In this document: piece after piece, positions 35,121 through 47,438 of the stretch
Layout of the letters: the number at the start of each line of letters is the position of its first letter
Numbering within the stretch: position 1 is the stretch's first letter
NCBI GenBank assembly: GCA_029204225.1
Contig: CM055092.1
Span: forward strand, 46,503,486-46,567,485
From: Diphasiastrum complanatum
Lineage: Eukaryota; Streptophyta; Lycopodiopsida; Lycopodiales; Lycopodiaceae
Length of the DNA stretch: 64,000 bases
Direction of reading: 5' to 3'
Program-made: the position numbers and the translations under genes
The notes under the pieces: generated by a model
What the model saw: only the letters and a program-made list of their open reading frames with translations
What the model was told of the DNA's origin: nothing
Database searches by the model: none

Positions 35121-35532
35121 ATGGTTGGTATGGATGGTGGTGGAAACTAATTTTTCTTGGTACTGATCAACTTGATCCGAGGTTCATTCACTTGGTTCAG
35201 TCCAGGGATGTTGGATCTTGATGGATATTGTGACTACAACCTAGATTTGACAAGATCTGATCAGTTTCAGTTGGCTAATAGTGTGATTTTAGCCCCTTTA
35301 ATTGGTTCTTTGTGGTTTTTTTTTTTTGGTTGAGATTTCTGTAGATATGAGTGAATCTAACTTTCAACCTTCCTACAGTAGCTGTATATGGACCATTTCT
35401 ATAGAATGTGAGTTTTGCAAGAGTTCTTGACGGGCAAATTTGTCAGGATCTTGAAAAAACTCAGTTTTTTGGCACTTTTTGACACTTTTTCTTAGATAAC
35501 AATCATCGAATCCAAATTCATCGAAGAAGAAG
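35121..35532. other. non-coding stretch between Ty3 gag fragment and copia
   Basis: Probably the leader of the Ty3 fragment on the minus strand. It contains GCAAGAGTTCTTG near 35415, which resembles the leader decamer of the other Ty3 elements. The exact right junction with the copia host was not resolved. Confidence 0.35.
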
Positions 35533-36693
35533 ATGTTTTGCAGGTATTGCAAATACAATAACCATGAGATCCAAGATTGCCGAATTCTCAAAGCAAAGAA
35601 TGCAGCCAAGCAACCTAGTCAACAAGCAAATACAGTTACAACATCTCATGAAGTCGAAATAGATGAAGGCGCTTTTATTGTCAAAGATAAATATGAAAAT
35701 TCGGATGATTCGTGGTTTCTAGATTTTGGAGCTACTCAACATATGACCAATCATCGTGAGATTTTTCAATCCTATACGCCTTATAGAACACTATCAAAAG
35801 TCTTGTATATTCCTAAACTCCCTACAAATCTAATATCAATAAGTAGAATTACAGATTTAGGTCATAAGGTGGAGTTTGAGTCTGATCAATGCAGAATTAT
35901 TGATAGGAGTAATAAGATCCTTGCACTCGGCCAGAGGCATGGATACTTATATAGATTGGCACATTGTTATTTTGATTTTAGTCAAGCCTTGGAAATCTCT
36001 GTTCTTGTCAATAAAGTATTACTATGGCATCATCGCTTAGGACACTTGAATTATGCATTTGTTTCGAGCATGTCCAAATAATCCCTAATACTTGATCTTG
36101 ACTATCCTTCAGACAAAGTCGATCTCCCTGTCTACCATTGCTACATCCTTGGAAAGCAGACTAGGATTTCTTTTAGATCGAGTCATAGGCATGCAACAAA
36201 AGGTCTGCTAGATGATGTTCATTCGGATATATGTGGACCTATGCAAACTCCTTCATTGTTAGATGCAAAGTATTTCATTACCTTTATTGACGAATTCTCT
36301 AGAAGAACAGTTTTTTACTTCATTAAACAGAAATCAGAAGCTGTCATCAAGTTCAGACAATTTAAAGAGCATGCAAAAAATCAAAGAAAATGAATCAAAG
36401 CACCGAGGTCCAACAACGAGGGAGAATATATCTCCATCGAACTCAAGGACTACTGCCTTAATGGCATTGAGCAACAATACATTACCTCCTATTCGCCTCA
36501 GTCAAATGGTCTTGCTGAGCTAAAGAACAGAACCTTAGTCAAATCGGCAAAATGCATGTTATCACATGCGACACTTTCAAAGTCCTTCTAGGCTAAAGCT
36601 ATTTCAACAGCAACCTATATTCAGAACAAATGTCCTACTAAACGTCTCTCGGACAAAACACCATTCGAAGTTTGGATAGGTACCAAACCTTCT
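35533..36693 (+). mobile_element. copia element B: zinc knuckle, protease, integrase, degenerate
   Basis: Opens CRYCKYNNHEIQDC (a canonical C-X2-C-X4-H-X4-C knuckle). The protease loop WFLDFGATQHM at about 35715 has Phe in place of Ser/Thr in the D-S/T-G motif. LLWHHRLGHLNY at about 36020 is the pre-integrase signature. Integrase pieces follow: VHSDICGPMQT, KYFITFIDEFSRRTVFY, NEGEYISIELKDYC, SPQSNGLAELKNRTL and PFEVWIGTKPSL. The second catalytic Asp is Asn and the glutamate-region ER is LK, and there are several stops. The frame is cut at about 36694 by a minus-strand copia. Confidence 0.85.
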
Positions 36694-37490
36694 TTAATCA
36701 ATGGATCTATCAAGTTCTACACATTAGATCTTGATCTAGATTCACTACACATGGATTTAAGCAAGAGCAATGGATCAACACATCATAAATTAGTGAGAGC
36801 GGCCTCACACATGTGGAGTACTGTCCACAGTATGGCCTACACCTGAAACAACAAGTACAATAGTCCTAGATAGCAATCACTCATAGAAAGCACAAGACAA
36901 ATGACTAGAAATCTCACAAAAGTGTAGAATGCAAAAGTCTCATCAATCTTCTTAGCAAAATGATGATCCTTTTATGGATCAAGTACATTCACGAGTCTGG
37001 TATAGCCTAGCAGGTCTTCACATGTGTGAAGAGTGCCACATCACTCAGATTTATCCATTTGATCCATCCTTGATCCTTATCCAAAAATTGACCTTCTAGA
37101 ATATGGCTAAAATCCAAAAAGCTAGTCTCCTAGAATATAGGAATATTCCCTACAAAATAGGATCTAAGAAAAATGGTCAACTCTTATCTTCTAGTACTCT
37201 ATACACACGTGTGAACATCCACTTGCCATGTGGGAGCATTTACTCATGCACATGCAAGGAAAGGCTAATTTCTAGGTGACTAGTCAACTTGACTAAAATA
37301 CTAGTCATATAATGTTCACACTAACTAGATAGATACAAAATCAATTTAGATATATAAAAGTATGAAAAGTACATCCTTTCACACATGGGAACAGGCTCCA
37401 CACATGTGAAATCAGATCATCAACATTATTATAATGTTTGATCAATATTTACAATAACCAATGTCAAGTGAGAAGTGACAATTTTCAACA
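36694..37490 (-). mobile_element. 3' LTR of nested minus-strand copia C (truncated at its outer end)
   Basis: Collinear with 40686-41482 over the same 797 bp, with about 29 substitutions counted by eye. On the minus strand it starts TGTTGAAAATTG after the purine-rich GTGAGGAGGAG. At its outer end it lacks the last ~64 bp present in the 5' LTR. Confidence 0.88.
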
Positions 37491-37601
37491 CTCCTCCTCA
37501 CTTCTAACTTGGCAAATCTAATGTACATTCATCTACAGTTCCAAGAGCATATCTTAGCTTAAAATATGGATCTTTGGACAATGGCTTGGTTAAGATATCA
37601 G

Positions 37602-38435
37602 CTATGCATTCGGATGATGTACATGATGTAGCTGCACCTCCTTGGATTGTACCTTCTCCCTCACAAAGTAATGAGCTATCTCAATATGCTTTGTTCTAGC
37701 ATGGCAGATAGGATTTGAAGCAATTTGTTGAGAAGCTTGATTGTCACAAAATATGTAAGGGATTTCCTCGGCCTCTAGCACATGTAGTTCCATCAAGAGT
37801 CTTCTTAGCCATAGGAGTTCTTTGGTTGTTGAAGTCACTGCCTTGTACTCGGCTTCACAAGAAGATAGTGAGATTGTATCTTGCTTTTTGGAAAGCCAAG
37901 ATATTACTCCTCCACAAAGAAATGTTGCAAATGTACTAATGGACTTCCTATCCATCTTGTCACCTGCAAAATCTGAATCCGAGTAGGCTCTCAAGTGCAA
38001 GTTAGATCCTTCATAAAGTATGCCAAAAAATCTAGTACTAGAAACATATCTAAGTACTCATTTGGCACTTTTCCAATGATGAACTAAAGGAGCCTGCATA
38101 CTTTGACTCAACTTGCTTACACAAAAACTTTAGTCAGGTCTAGTGATGGTCAAATAGATTAGAGAGCCTATAAGCTTCCTAAAGAGGGTGATGTCCTCAA
38201 AGGATGCTTCATCACCTTCATTAGTTGCTTTCACAACATGCTCCATAGGGGTGTCAATCCCCTTACAATCTTTCATACCAAATCTTTCAAGAATGGAAGT
38301 AGCATACTTAGATTGACTTATGAAAGTACAATTGCTACTTCTAGACACTTCTATCCCAAGTATAAACTTTAGGAAGCCTAGATCTACCATCTTGAACTCA
38401 CTAGATAAATCAACTTTTACTTTGCTCATTATCAT
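37602..38435 (-). mobile_element. copia C RNase H and RT tail, degenerate
   Basis: Minus-strand frame 38435-38130 reads FLKFILGIEVSRS and KLIGSLIYLTITRPD. After a broken stretch, 38000-37602 reads YSDSDFAGDKMDRKS, SWLSKKQDTISLSSCEAEYKA, FCDNQASQQIA and HARTKHIEIAHYFVREK, all standard copia RNase H signatures. It ends near the polypurine tract of the 3' LTR. Confidence 0.87.
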
Positions 38436-39096
38436 TTCCTATCAAAATGATGTCATCAACATAAATTACCAAAATGATGATCATTCCTTCATTACATTTG
38501 AAATATAAAGAAGGTTCATAAGCACTTAGTACAAAGCCAAGAGAATAGAGAAAATTATGCAACCTAGAGTACCAAGCTCTAGGTGCTTGCTTCAAGCCAT
38601 ATAGGCTCTTCCTTAAGTAGCACACCTTTTGCTCTCGCCAACCTTGATGAAGCCCTCGGGTTGCATCATGTAGATTTCCTCTTCTAAGAAGCCATTCAAG
38701 AAGGCATTTGTCACATCCATTCGGTAGAGATCCCACTTGAACGAAGTAGCAATGCAAATGATTAGCTATAGGTGCAAATGTTTCTTCATAATCCAATCCT
38801 TTTATTTGAAGAAATTCCTTAGCAACAAGCCTAGCTTTGTACTTACTAATAGATCCATCTTGATTGTACTTTATTCTATAAATCCAATTACATGCAAGTG
38901 GTTTTTTCCCTCTTGGAAGATTTACAAGATTCCAAGTATGATTTTCTTCTAATGCATCATACTCAACTTGCATTGCATCTCTCCAAACTTTAGATTTATA
39001 TGCTTCTTCAAAAGATGATGGTTCTTCAAGCAATGTAGCTAAGAAGAAGTAAGAGGTAGAAGGTGTAGAGTCTTCCTTTTGCTTTCCCTTGTCCAC
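38410..39096 (-). mobile_element. copia C reverse transcriptase, degenerate
   Basis: Minus strand: FEEAYKSKVWRDAMQVEYDA, NHTWNLVNLPRGKKPLACNW, DYEETFAPIA, then a frameshifted stretch, LRKSLYGLKQAPRAWYSRL and the catalytic VIYVDDIILIGND. Y-V-D-D is intact. Frame disturbances between APIA and LRKSL show decay. Confidence 0.88.
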
Positions 39097-40235
39097 ATAG
39101 GTGAGCCTTGAGGGCTCGGCCTTGCTTCTTGATGATCTTCTCGGCCCCTTTTAACTTGGATCCATGTCTCTATCCTCGGGTTTGTCAAGATCCACCTGGG
39201 TTTGTCAAGATCTTCAAAGCACAATGGGTTAGATCCATTTGACAAGCTCTTAGCAAATTGTGACTCATCAAAAAGTACATCCTTGCTTACCTTTACTTTC
39301 TTGGATATAGGATCATATATCCTATAGCCCTTGCTATTTTCTCCATAGCCAACAAAGATCCCTTTGAAGGAGGTAGCATCTTCCTTTCTTCTTGTCTCCA
39401 AAGGGATGTGAACATAACAAATACATCCAAAGATCTTAAAATCTTTTACATTGGGTTTCTTATCAAACAAGGCTTGATAAGGTGAGATCTCATCTATAGC
39501 ACTACTAGGAAGTCTATTACACAAGTAATTAGCACATGTTATAGCTTCTCCCCAAAATGAGATGGGAAGTGATGCATCAAGTCTTTAAGACTTTGCACAC
39601 TCTCATAGACTCCTATTTTTCCTCTCGTCCACCCCATTTTGTTGGGGTGTGTAGGAACAAGTGTATTGCAATTAAGGCCATTGATCTCACAAAAGTCTTT
39701 CATGTTATTGGAGGTGTACTCTCCTCCATTATCACATCTTAGTGCTTTGATGAAAGTACTAAGTTGCTTCTCTACTAGAGACTTGAACTTAATGAAAGCT
39801 TCATAAACAAGACTTTTCTTTGATAGTAACTCAATCCATGTGAATTTAGTACAATCATCTATAAAATTTACATATATCAAAGCACCTCCATTACTTGCAT
39901 GTGAAAAACTATGTACATCAGAATGTATGAGATCCAAGGGAGAGGTAGATCTTGATGAAGATCTCTTGTAAGAAGATTTGTGTGACTTTGCAAGGCCACA
40001 TGCCTCACACATCTTTCCACACTTCTTGAAGGCTCTTGGTAGGCCGAGAGCTAGTTCTTTGCTTGCCATTGACTCCATAGATTAAAGATTAGGATGGCCT
40101 AATCTCTTATGCCATAGCTCCATTTGAGATAGCTCCTCCCTAGCCAAGTTCACACTTTCATTTGCAACATTAGCATCCAACTTAAATAGTCTACCTTGCT
40201 TAATGCCACACACTTTTCTTAGAGATTTCACTTCA
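39097..40235 (-). mobile_element. copia C integrase, degenerate; gag and protease absent
   Basis: Minus strand: LWHKRLGHPNL at about 40110, CEACGLAKSHKSSY, LDLIHSDVHSF, LRCDNGGEYTS, then a frameshift in the third catalytic region (39590-39620), SPYQALFDKKPNVKDFKIFGC and SFKGIFVGYGENSKGYRIYD. Upstream, between 40235 and the 5' LTR, no knuckle, protease loop or capsid motif is present, so this is a gag-less deletion derivative. Confidence 0.87.
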
Positions 40236-40605
40236 CTAAGGATCTGAACATATCAACCTCTAAGATCTGACCTTAGACTCTAAATAGAAATGCTTCAATG
40301 ATCCAAAACTCTATTTGGTCATAGGCATTAGCTAGATTGAATCTAGATCAATACTATGCTTCAAAAAGCACAAAAGATGAACTAGTATAGTGATTTTGGG
40401 ACCAAATATCACAAAGTAACTTAAAATGAAAGTTGATGTACGGTTTCACACATGTGAAAAGTACATACACAGTCTCCAAGTCGTTTTGGTCCAAATGAAT
40501 TGAAGCTATCACTCTAGATGAACTCGCCCTCACTAGTATTGGCCAAAAACAAATTTTGCCAATGATCTTTACAAGATTTATGATTCAATGATCACTCTCT
40601 TACTT

Positions 40606-40621
40606 AGCTCTAATAGCATGA
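40606..40621 (-). other. copia C primer-binding site
   Basis: On the minus strand, GCTATTAGAGCTAAG resembles the initiator tRNA-Met site (TGGTATCAGAGC) and directly follows the LTR end at about 40622. Confidence 0.5.
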
Positions 40622-41482
40622 TAAATTTTACAATTTTTAGGACAATAATGATTGTACTTAACAATCATAGAGAGTTATTGGTTGCTTAATCAATGGATCT
40701 ATCAAGTTCTACACATTAGATCTTGATCTAGATTCACTACACATGGATTTAAGCAAGAGCAATGGATCAATACATCATAAATTAGTGAGAGCGGCCTCAC
40801 ACATGTGGAGTACTGTCCACAGTACGGCCTGCACCTGAAACAACAAGTACAATAGTCCTAGATAGCAATCACTCATAGAAATCACAAGACAAATGACTAG
40901 AAATCTCACAAAAGTGTAGAATGCAAAAGTCTCATCAATCTTCTTAGCAAAATAATGATCCTTTTATGGATCAAGTACATCCACGAGTCTGGTACAGTCC
41001 AACAGGTCTTCACACGTGTGAAGAGTGCCACATCACTGAGATCTATCCATTTGATCCATCCTTGATCCTTATCCAAAAGTTGACCTTCTAGAATATGGCT
41101 AAAATCCAAAAAGCTAGTCTCCTAGAATATAGGAATATTTCCTACAAAATAGGATCTAAGGAAAATGGTCAACTCTTATCTTCTAGTACTCTATACACAC
41201 GTGTGAACATCCACTTGCCATGTGGGAGCATTTACTCATGCACATGCAAGGAAAGGCTAATTTTTAGGTGATTAGTCAACTTGACTAAAAACCTAGTCAT
41301 ATCATGTTCACACTAACTAGATTGATACAAAATCAATTTAAATATATACAATTATGAAAAGTACATCCTTTCACACGTGGGAACAGGCTCCACACATGTG
41401 AAATCAGATCATTAACATTATTCTAATGTTTGATCAATATTTACAATAACCAATGTCAAGTGAGAAGTGAAAATTTTCAACA
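40622..41482 (-). mobile_element. 5' LTR of nested copia C
   Basis: The minus-strand LTR starts TGTTGAAAATTTTC at 41482 and runs to about 40622 before the primer site (861 bp). Its outer 797 bp match 36694-37490. Confidence 0.8.
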
Positions 41483-41704
41483 CTCCCAACCCTAGATTTC
41501 ATTCTAGGAGTAAGCACATTGAACTGAAGTATCACTATGTCAAAAGCAAAGTTCTCAACAAAGAGGTCAAATTGCAGTACTGTCAAATGCAAGATATGAC
41601 AACAGATATTTTTACCAAAGCACTAAGCTTGGATCCACACAAAAAGTTTTGTGCAAAACTAAGTTTAAAGGTCAAGGCATTCATGGATTCAGATTAAGGG
41701 GGAG
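41483..41704 (+). mobile_element. copia element B RNase H C-terminus and polypurine tract
   Basis: Resumes host element B after the nested copia: HSRSKHIELKYHYVKSKV and MQDMTTDIFTKALS, then a stop at 41695 and the polypurine tract AAGGGGGAG (41696-41704). The RT and most of RNase H of element B are missing, so the nested insertion is associated with a deletion. Confidence 0.88.
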
Positions 41705-42717
41705 TGTTGGATTATTCTCTTACTATTCGACTAATTGACATTTTAATCTTCATCCAACTTTTATCCAGACCTGCAGATTTCTTTGTGTTTTTACACAATC
41801 TGCATAACTACTCGAAAACGGCTCACAGTGTCGGCTTTTTTGCCTGTTAGGATTTTTTCTCTCACTTCGGCTTTTTCACAAAAATGTCGGATGCCTTAAA
41901 AGTTAAGGAAATGACTTTAGCGAAGACTGTCATGTTTTTCACATTTTTTTGCCTGTGATAGTTTACGTTCATTTCTGCAGAGTGACAGTTTACGTTCATT
42001 TCTGCAGACAGACTGTTTACGACCAAAGCCACCGACTTGCATTAATCCATTAGCAAGTAGTTTTTGAGAAGTCCTAACTGGATGGATGCCAGCACATCAC
42101 AGCCAACTGGATGACGTTTTTGACGACCTAATTGCTTAGTATAAATAGTTGTTCATATTTCAACATCTTAATTTCAGATCAAGTATTGAATAGTTAGCTC
42201 TCTCTCTCAAGCCTGCGAGCTTGAACACTCTTGAGCATTCTAGCTTAGTTCTTTAGAGTTAATTAGAGATTGCTATTGCGCTTACTACTTATGAGTAGTT
42301 GGGCTTAATTCAGACTTATATTTTAGCCGTTCAGAGATAGCTTAGAGTACGCGGCTTCGATCCGCAACTTGTTGTACTCATTTACATCTTTTTCGCTTTT
42401 ATATTGAATCAATACTATTTTCTTATTGCGTTCAGCTTCGTCTCAGAATGTATGCATTTTTGTAATTCTTCGCGACTGATTATTTGTCTGATTTGGCTAC
42501 GTAATCACTGTAGTACTAATGATTTCAAAGTTATTTACTATAAGATTGAACGTGATTTCTATCACTATTGTTTGTTCGAAATTGATAGGCGTAGTCATGC
42601 ATGAAGAAAGAGGAAGATAGTTTATTCTGCTACGCACGATAAGTCTTCTTTCTTGTCATTCGAATTCTTTTTATTCGAATCTTATTCGACCTATCTTTTA
42701 TACACCTCTTTCCAACA
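41705..42717 (+). mobile_element. copia element B 3' LTR
   Basis: TGTTGGA to TCCAACA, 1013 bp, directly after the polypurine tract. It contains TATAAATA at about 42140, a probable LTR promoter. Confidence 0.85.
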
Positions 42718-43686
42718 GTTCAGATCTTCACCATGGTGCAAACATCAAACTTTGAGACATATTAATCTTAGTATGATTTATGTTAGGTCATAAAAAAAAC
42801 AAATTCACACAAACACCCTTCTTTTATATATCCGAAATTTGTATGTCCAAAAAATCACAACAAAAAAAAGGTTAAAAAAAGTAAATAACGTTCTCGCATC
42901 GAAGAAGTTTTGCCTCATATGAAGTTTGATCCGTACCATTTTTGCTGTAGAACGGAACCCCAATTTTTTTCAAAAAAATGCCCAAATGGTCAAAAACAGT
43001 ATTAAGCTAGTCTACATAGATATGAAGTAGAGAAAAACTTGGAATGCAAGCAAAGGACCTTCGCACTTGGCATTGCCAAAAACGTGCAAAGGTTAAAAAT
43101 ATGTTCAAGTGAGTGAACTTTAAAGCCACAAATACTCATACAAACTCAGCCCTACTTATAAGCATTGATTCATGTGGATAGGGCACATGAGACCTAGCAA
43201 TGGAGATCCCTATGGCTCACATTCACAAGGAAGCTAGAAGCTCTCAACCTGCAAATGAGCCAAAAGATTTACAAATTGATGTCTCTTGTCTAGTTATAGA
43301 CAATGCTCTTAACTTAACTAAAGATAACTATCTTGAGGGATAATTAGCCCTTGTTAAGTATTATTCAAACTACATTGGGCCCTTATTGGCCTATTATCCT
43401 TATTAATTACTTTGAAGGGCCTAAAGAGGGAACCGCCTTGTTCTTAAGGCTAATAGCTCCTTTTGGGCCTACAAAGCTTACATTGGATATTATCTTGCAT
43501 GTATAAACATGGATGTACTAACAATACATGACACTCTCCCTACTTAAACATTTTTGTCCTCAAAAATGAAAAGGCTTGTCTAATCAGCTTGATTGTCTTG
43601 GTTAAGTAGTAATGACGTGTCGTTGTAGAAAAATTACTGCCTCATTACATATACAAAGCTGTCAAATTGAATCCATTTTGCTAGCT
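42718..43686. other. non-coding spacer, nothing recognised
   Basis: AT-rich, no open frame or repeat boundary that I can support. Confidence 0.5.
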
Positions 43687-44680
43687 TCAAACTATAATCC
43701 TTGTTCCCATGAAGAAAAAATGATAGTCGAAGAAGAGATGGATGAACACCATATTGCTTTTTGACAACCAAATCGCAATATCCTCTTTTGTCTGCTTCTT
43801 TGGCATCATGACAAATTGGATGATCTATCCAATTCCTTTAGAATCATATTTTGGCATTGCACCCGACTCTACTAACTTGAAGATTTTGTCATGTTATTGG
43901 ATGGTCACTTTATTGTTCAATCCAACTGCTTTGATGAGAACCATAAATCTTGCATTTGAATTGTTAAGATCCCACATTAGAGAATTTATGTCATGGCCAA
44001 TTCCGAATTTAGGGACTAATATGCTTTCATTGATCATTTCTGAAAATAACAAATGATATTCTAGATGGACATTCATTTCCAAGAACATCGAGTGAATGAG
44101 ATACTTGCAAAGAGTGATGATATCTCTTTTACTCAAAGTCTCTGAGAAAAATCTTTCGTAGATTGCATCATCATGTTCAGAAATATTGATAACTCCAATA
44201 TTTTGAAAACTGAAAACTTTGATATAATGGATCTTTGATTGTTTGTCCCATCTCATATCTAGGACAATTTTTAGTTTGTATATTACCAGTTTCATCACAT
44301 TCCATTGTGCACTCTATACTGAATGTGAAACATTCATATAGATCAATTTTATTGTTGTCTATTAATTCCGTTTCACAAGAAGTCTTAGACAAGTCTTTTG
44401 GTTGAACATGATGCAATGATTCTTGTGATCTCAAGGAAGATGAAGTCCTTGACTGATTTGCCTTATTGACAACTTCATTGCCTGAATTGGCCTTTGTACT
44501 GCTCAATTGAAGATCAATATTCGAAACAAAAATATTGTCCTCATAATCCTCCGCATCGTGTTTGTTGTCCTTAACTAATTTTTGATGTCCTTGCGTTGAT
44601 GTTATGCTCGCATTTGGAATTGTCTTTCTTGGTTCAAATTGGGAATTACATTTATGTTGTTGATCCTACGTACACTCCAT
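43687..44680 (-). pseudogene. unrecognised ~330-codon reading frame, broken
   Basis: The minus strand from ATG 44680 is nearly open to TGA at 43687, apart from three stops (about 44668, 43892, 43812) and one frameshift between 44298 and 44177. It reads HDDAIYERFFSETLSKRDII, LCKYLIHSMFLEMNVHLEYH, LLFSEMINESILVPKFGIGH, NARFMVLIKAVGLN and KQTKEDIAIWLSKSNMVF. Composition looks protein-coding, and the N-terminal 100 residues are polar and low in hydrophobics. I do not recognise the family. It lies just downstream of a minus-strand copia LTR and may be an element-carried or captured gene. Confidence 0.5.
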
Positions 44681-44944
44681 AGCACTGCATACAGTTAAGA
44701 AAACAGTTTAAAAATCCGATCGGATCAATCACCACAGCACAACGTCAAGTGCAACAAGACAAGACCACAGAATTGCTCTCCACAAACTATATATTCAACT
44801 AATTAGTAAGTACAAAGATAAAGTTGCTTAAAAGCACTCAAAGGGCTCGTAAAAGAAAGACGGCCTGATATTCTAGAACTGAGCACACGTGGTGTCGTCG
44901 AAATAAGAAAGCACTATATATGTCGATCATTGCTATTTTAACTC
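44681..44944 (-). mobile_element. copia E 3' LTR (minus copy), 3' boundary unresolved
   Basis: On the minus strand the purine-rich TTGAGGGAGAG is followed by AGTTAAAATAGCAATGATCG, the same junction as in the plus copy near 51836. The expected TG start is AG in both copies. The far end lies somewhere near 44655-44690. Confidence 0.6.
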
Positions 44945-46760
44945 TCTCCCTCAATGATCAACGTCTCTCTTTATTTAAGAGTTTACTCTACTCATGGAAC
45001 ATACCTCCATGATAGTATTACAAGTAAAGGCTTTTAACATAACCATATCTAAGCCAAGTTTGGCTCTAAAAGTCTCAAACTTTTCTTTACTTAAAACTTT
45101 CATAAATATATCAGCAACTTGTAACAACGTAGAACAGTGTACAATACTTATATCCTCAGATTGTAGCTTCTCACGCACAAAGTGATATTTTACCTCAATA
45201 TGTTTTGTCCTTGCGTGAAAGACATGATTCTTAGCCAATTGTATTCCTCTTTGACTGTCACAGAAAATAACAGTAGGATTTTCCTGCTTCATGCCAATCT
45301 CACATAACAACTTACGTAGCCAAACAGCTTCCTGGGTAGTAGAACTTAACGCTTTATATTCGGCTTCTATAGAAGAAAGAAAAATAGTATCTTGCTTCTT
45401 GCTAGACCATGAAAAACAACTGCTACCAAAATTGAAGGCATAACCTGTTGTTGACTTTCTATCATCTACATTTCTTGCCCAATCAACGTCAACATAACCT
45501 GTAAGACACTGTCTTTTGTAGATTAGGCCAAGGTTAGGTGTACCTTTCAAATACCTTAAAATCATTTTCGCAGCTTTCCAATGGTCCATAGTGGGTGATG
45601 ACATGAATTGGCTAATCAAACTTACAGCATAGCAGATATCAGGATGTGTAGTTGTAAAATATATCAAACTCCCAACTAGTTGACGAAATAGAGTAGTGTA
45701 TACCTTTGCATTATCATCAATACGAGATAATTTCTTACCAACTTCGCAAGGGGTGATGGAAAGTTTGCACTCTGTCATGCAAAATCTTTCCAATACCTTG
45801 CGCACTTACTTGTTTTGACATAACCTGATATCACTGCCAGTTTGCCATAATTCGACATCCAAGCAATAGTGCATAAGATCTATATCTGTCATCTCAAACT
45901 GCTTGCATAAGCTGGCTTTGATTGAATGAGTGAGGTTCTCATCATTGCCCGTGATAATGATATCATCAACATAAAGTACAATCAAGACAATGCTATCTTT
46001 GTTTATAAGAACATAAAGATTTGGATCTGAATTTGTTCTTACAAACCCATGAGAAAGAAAGTAATTGTCAATGCATCCATACCATGCACGTGGTGCTTGC
46101 TTAAGGCCATAAAGTGCTTTGTGTAGCTTACATAACTTCTGTTCTTGTCCTTTTGCCATGAAGCCCTACGGTTGGACCATGTAAACTTCTTCCTCTAAGT
46201 CACCATTCAAAAATGCGGACTTCACATCCATTTGATGGATCTTCCACCCAAAATGAGATGCTAGGGAAATGATAAGGCGTAGCGTAGTCCACTTAGCCAC
46301 TGGAGCAAATGTCTCTTCATAGTCAATTTCTTTATTTTGCTCATAGCCCTTCACTACTAGGCGTGCCTTATGCTTTGCTATCATGCCATCCACATGAAAC
46401 TTTGTTCTAAACACCCATTTGTTGTCAATGGGTTTCTTTCCAAGTGGTAGATCAACCAACTCCCATGTATCATGCCTGTGGATGGATTCTATCTCCTCTT
46501 CCATTGCCCTTTGCCACTCTTTGTGATCTTTTGCCTCATCAAAGGTTGATGGCTCTCGACACTTCAAAATGTCACTCATTAGGGCATAGTTCTCATGATA
46601 ACGATCGGGAGACTTCCTTTCCCGCGTTGATCTTCTCACTTCTCCTTGTGTGCTAGATCCTGGTTGATTTAGCTTTGCGTCCTTCATAATCTTCTCGTAC
46701 CATTTTGGTATCTTAGATTCAGGTGATACACTACGTGGAGAGTATGTATCCCAAGGAGTG
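44945..46760 (-). mobile_element. copia E (minus copy) RT and RNase H
   Basis: Nearly intact minus-strand frame with two in-frame stops (about 46165 and 45807). RT reads FDEAKDHKEWQRAMEEEIES, NKWVFRTKF, DYEETFAPVAKWTTLRLI, MDVKSAFLNGDLEEEVYM, LYGLKQAPRAWY and VLYVDDIIITGND. RNase H reads LVGSLIYFTTTHPDICYAV, GYVDVDWARNVDDRKSTTGY, SSKKQDTIFLSSIEAEYKA and HARTKHIEVKYHFVREK. All copia catalytic positions are recognisable. It forms an inverted repeat with 50041-51835. Confidence 0.92.
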
Positions 46761-46780
46761 TCTAAGTAATGTCTCTTACT

Positions 46781-47330
46781 TCATCCAACCGGTTTCACCT
46801 TTATTGCTCCTATTGGCAAGTACCTCCCCCTAGGCTCTTGAATAGGTGGTGTCCTTTCATACTCGCCCTCTCGACTCTCGTCTTCACGTGCATCATCTTG
46901 TGGAGCATCTTCTTCATCTTCTTCCTCCAAAATTGTGGGAAGTCTTTTGATGCTCTCACCACTTTCATGGTCTTCATCTTCATATCTATGCGTTTCATCA
47001 AAGATCACATCTTTGCTTATGTAAATCTTGTTCATTACAGGGTCAAAACACCTGTACGCCTTTGTCCTCTCATCATAACTAACGAAGATACACTTGATTG
47101 CTTTGGCATCAAGTTTCTTTTGCTCTTTCTTTGGCACATGTACATAGGCCTTACATCCAATGACACGAAACTTGGCAATTTTGGCTTTATTCCAGTAAAT
47201 GCTTGTTTGGGAGTCACATTTGGAACCGCAACTGTAGGGCTCTTGTTTTGCAAGAACATTGCCGCTCTGCACGCTTCCGACCAAAGTGAATCGGTCAAGC
47301 CCATTTGCTTCATCACATCTATACTTCCTG
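46781..47330 (-). mobile_element. copia E (minus copy) integrase C-terminal part
   Basis: Minus strand: MGLTDSLWSEACRAAMFLQN, then a frameshift, KFRVIGCKAYVHVPK, AYRCFDPVMNKIYISKDV and an acidic tail. It begins abruptly in mid-integrase, fused upstream to an RNase H snippet. Confidence 0.88.
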
Positions 47331-47438
47331 CCCAATCAGCGTCAACATAACCCTGCAACTTAGGTGAAACACTTTGTCTTTTGTTAACTAGCCCAAGGTT
47401 AGGTGTACCCTTCACATACCTCAAAATCCTTTTCACAG
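47325..47438 (-). mobile_element. displaced copia RNase H snippet (chimeric junctions)
   Basis: About 114 bp encode KRILRYVKGTPNLGLVNKRQ and GYVDADWAGSID. Upstream it is joined to RT at ...NKWVFRTKF and downstream to integrase at ...VMKQMGLTD, an order impossible in a normal copia Pol. It marks a recombination or template-switch scar. Confidence 0.8.
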
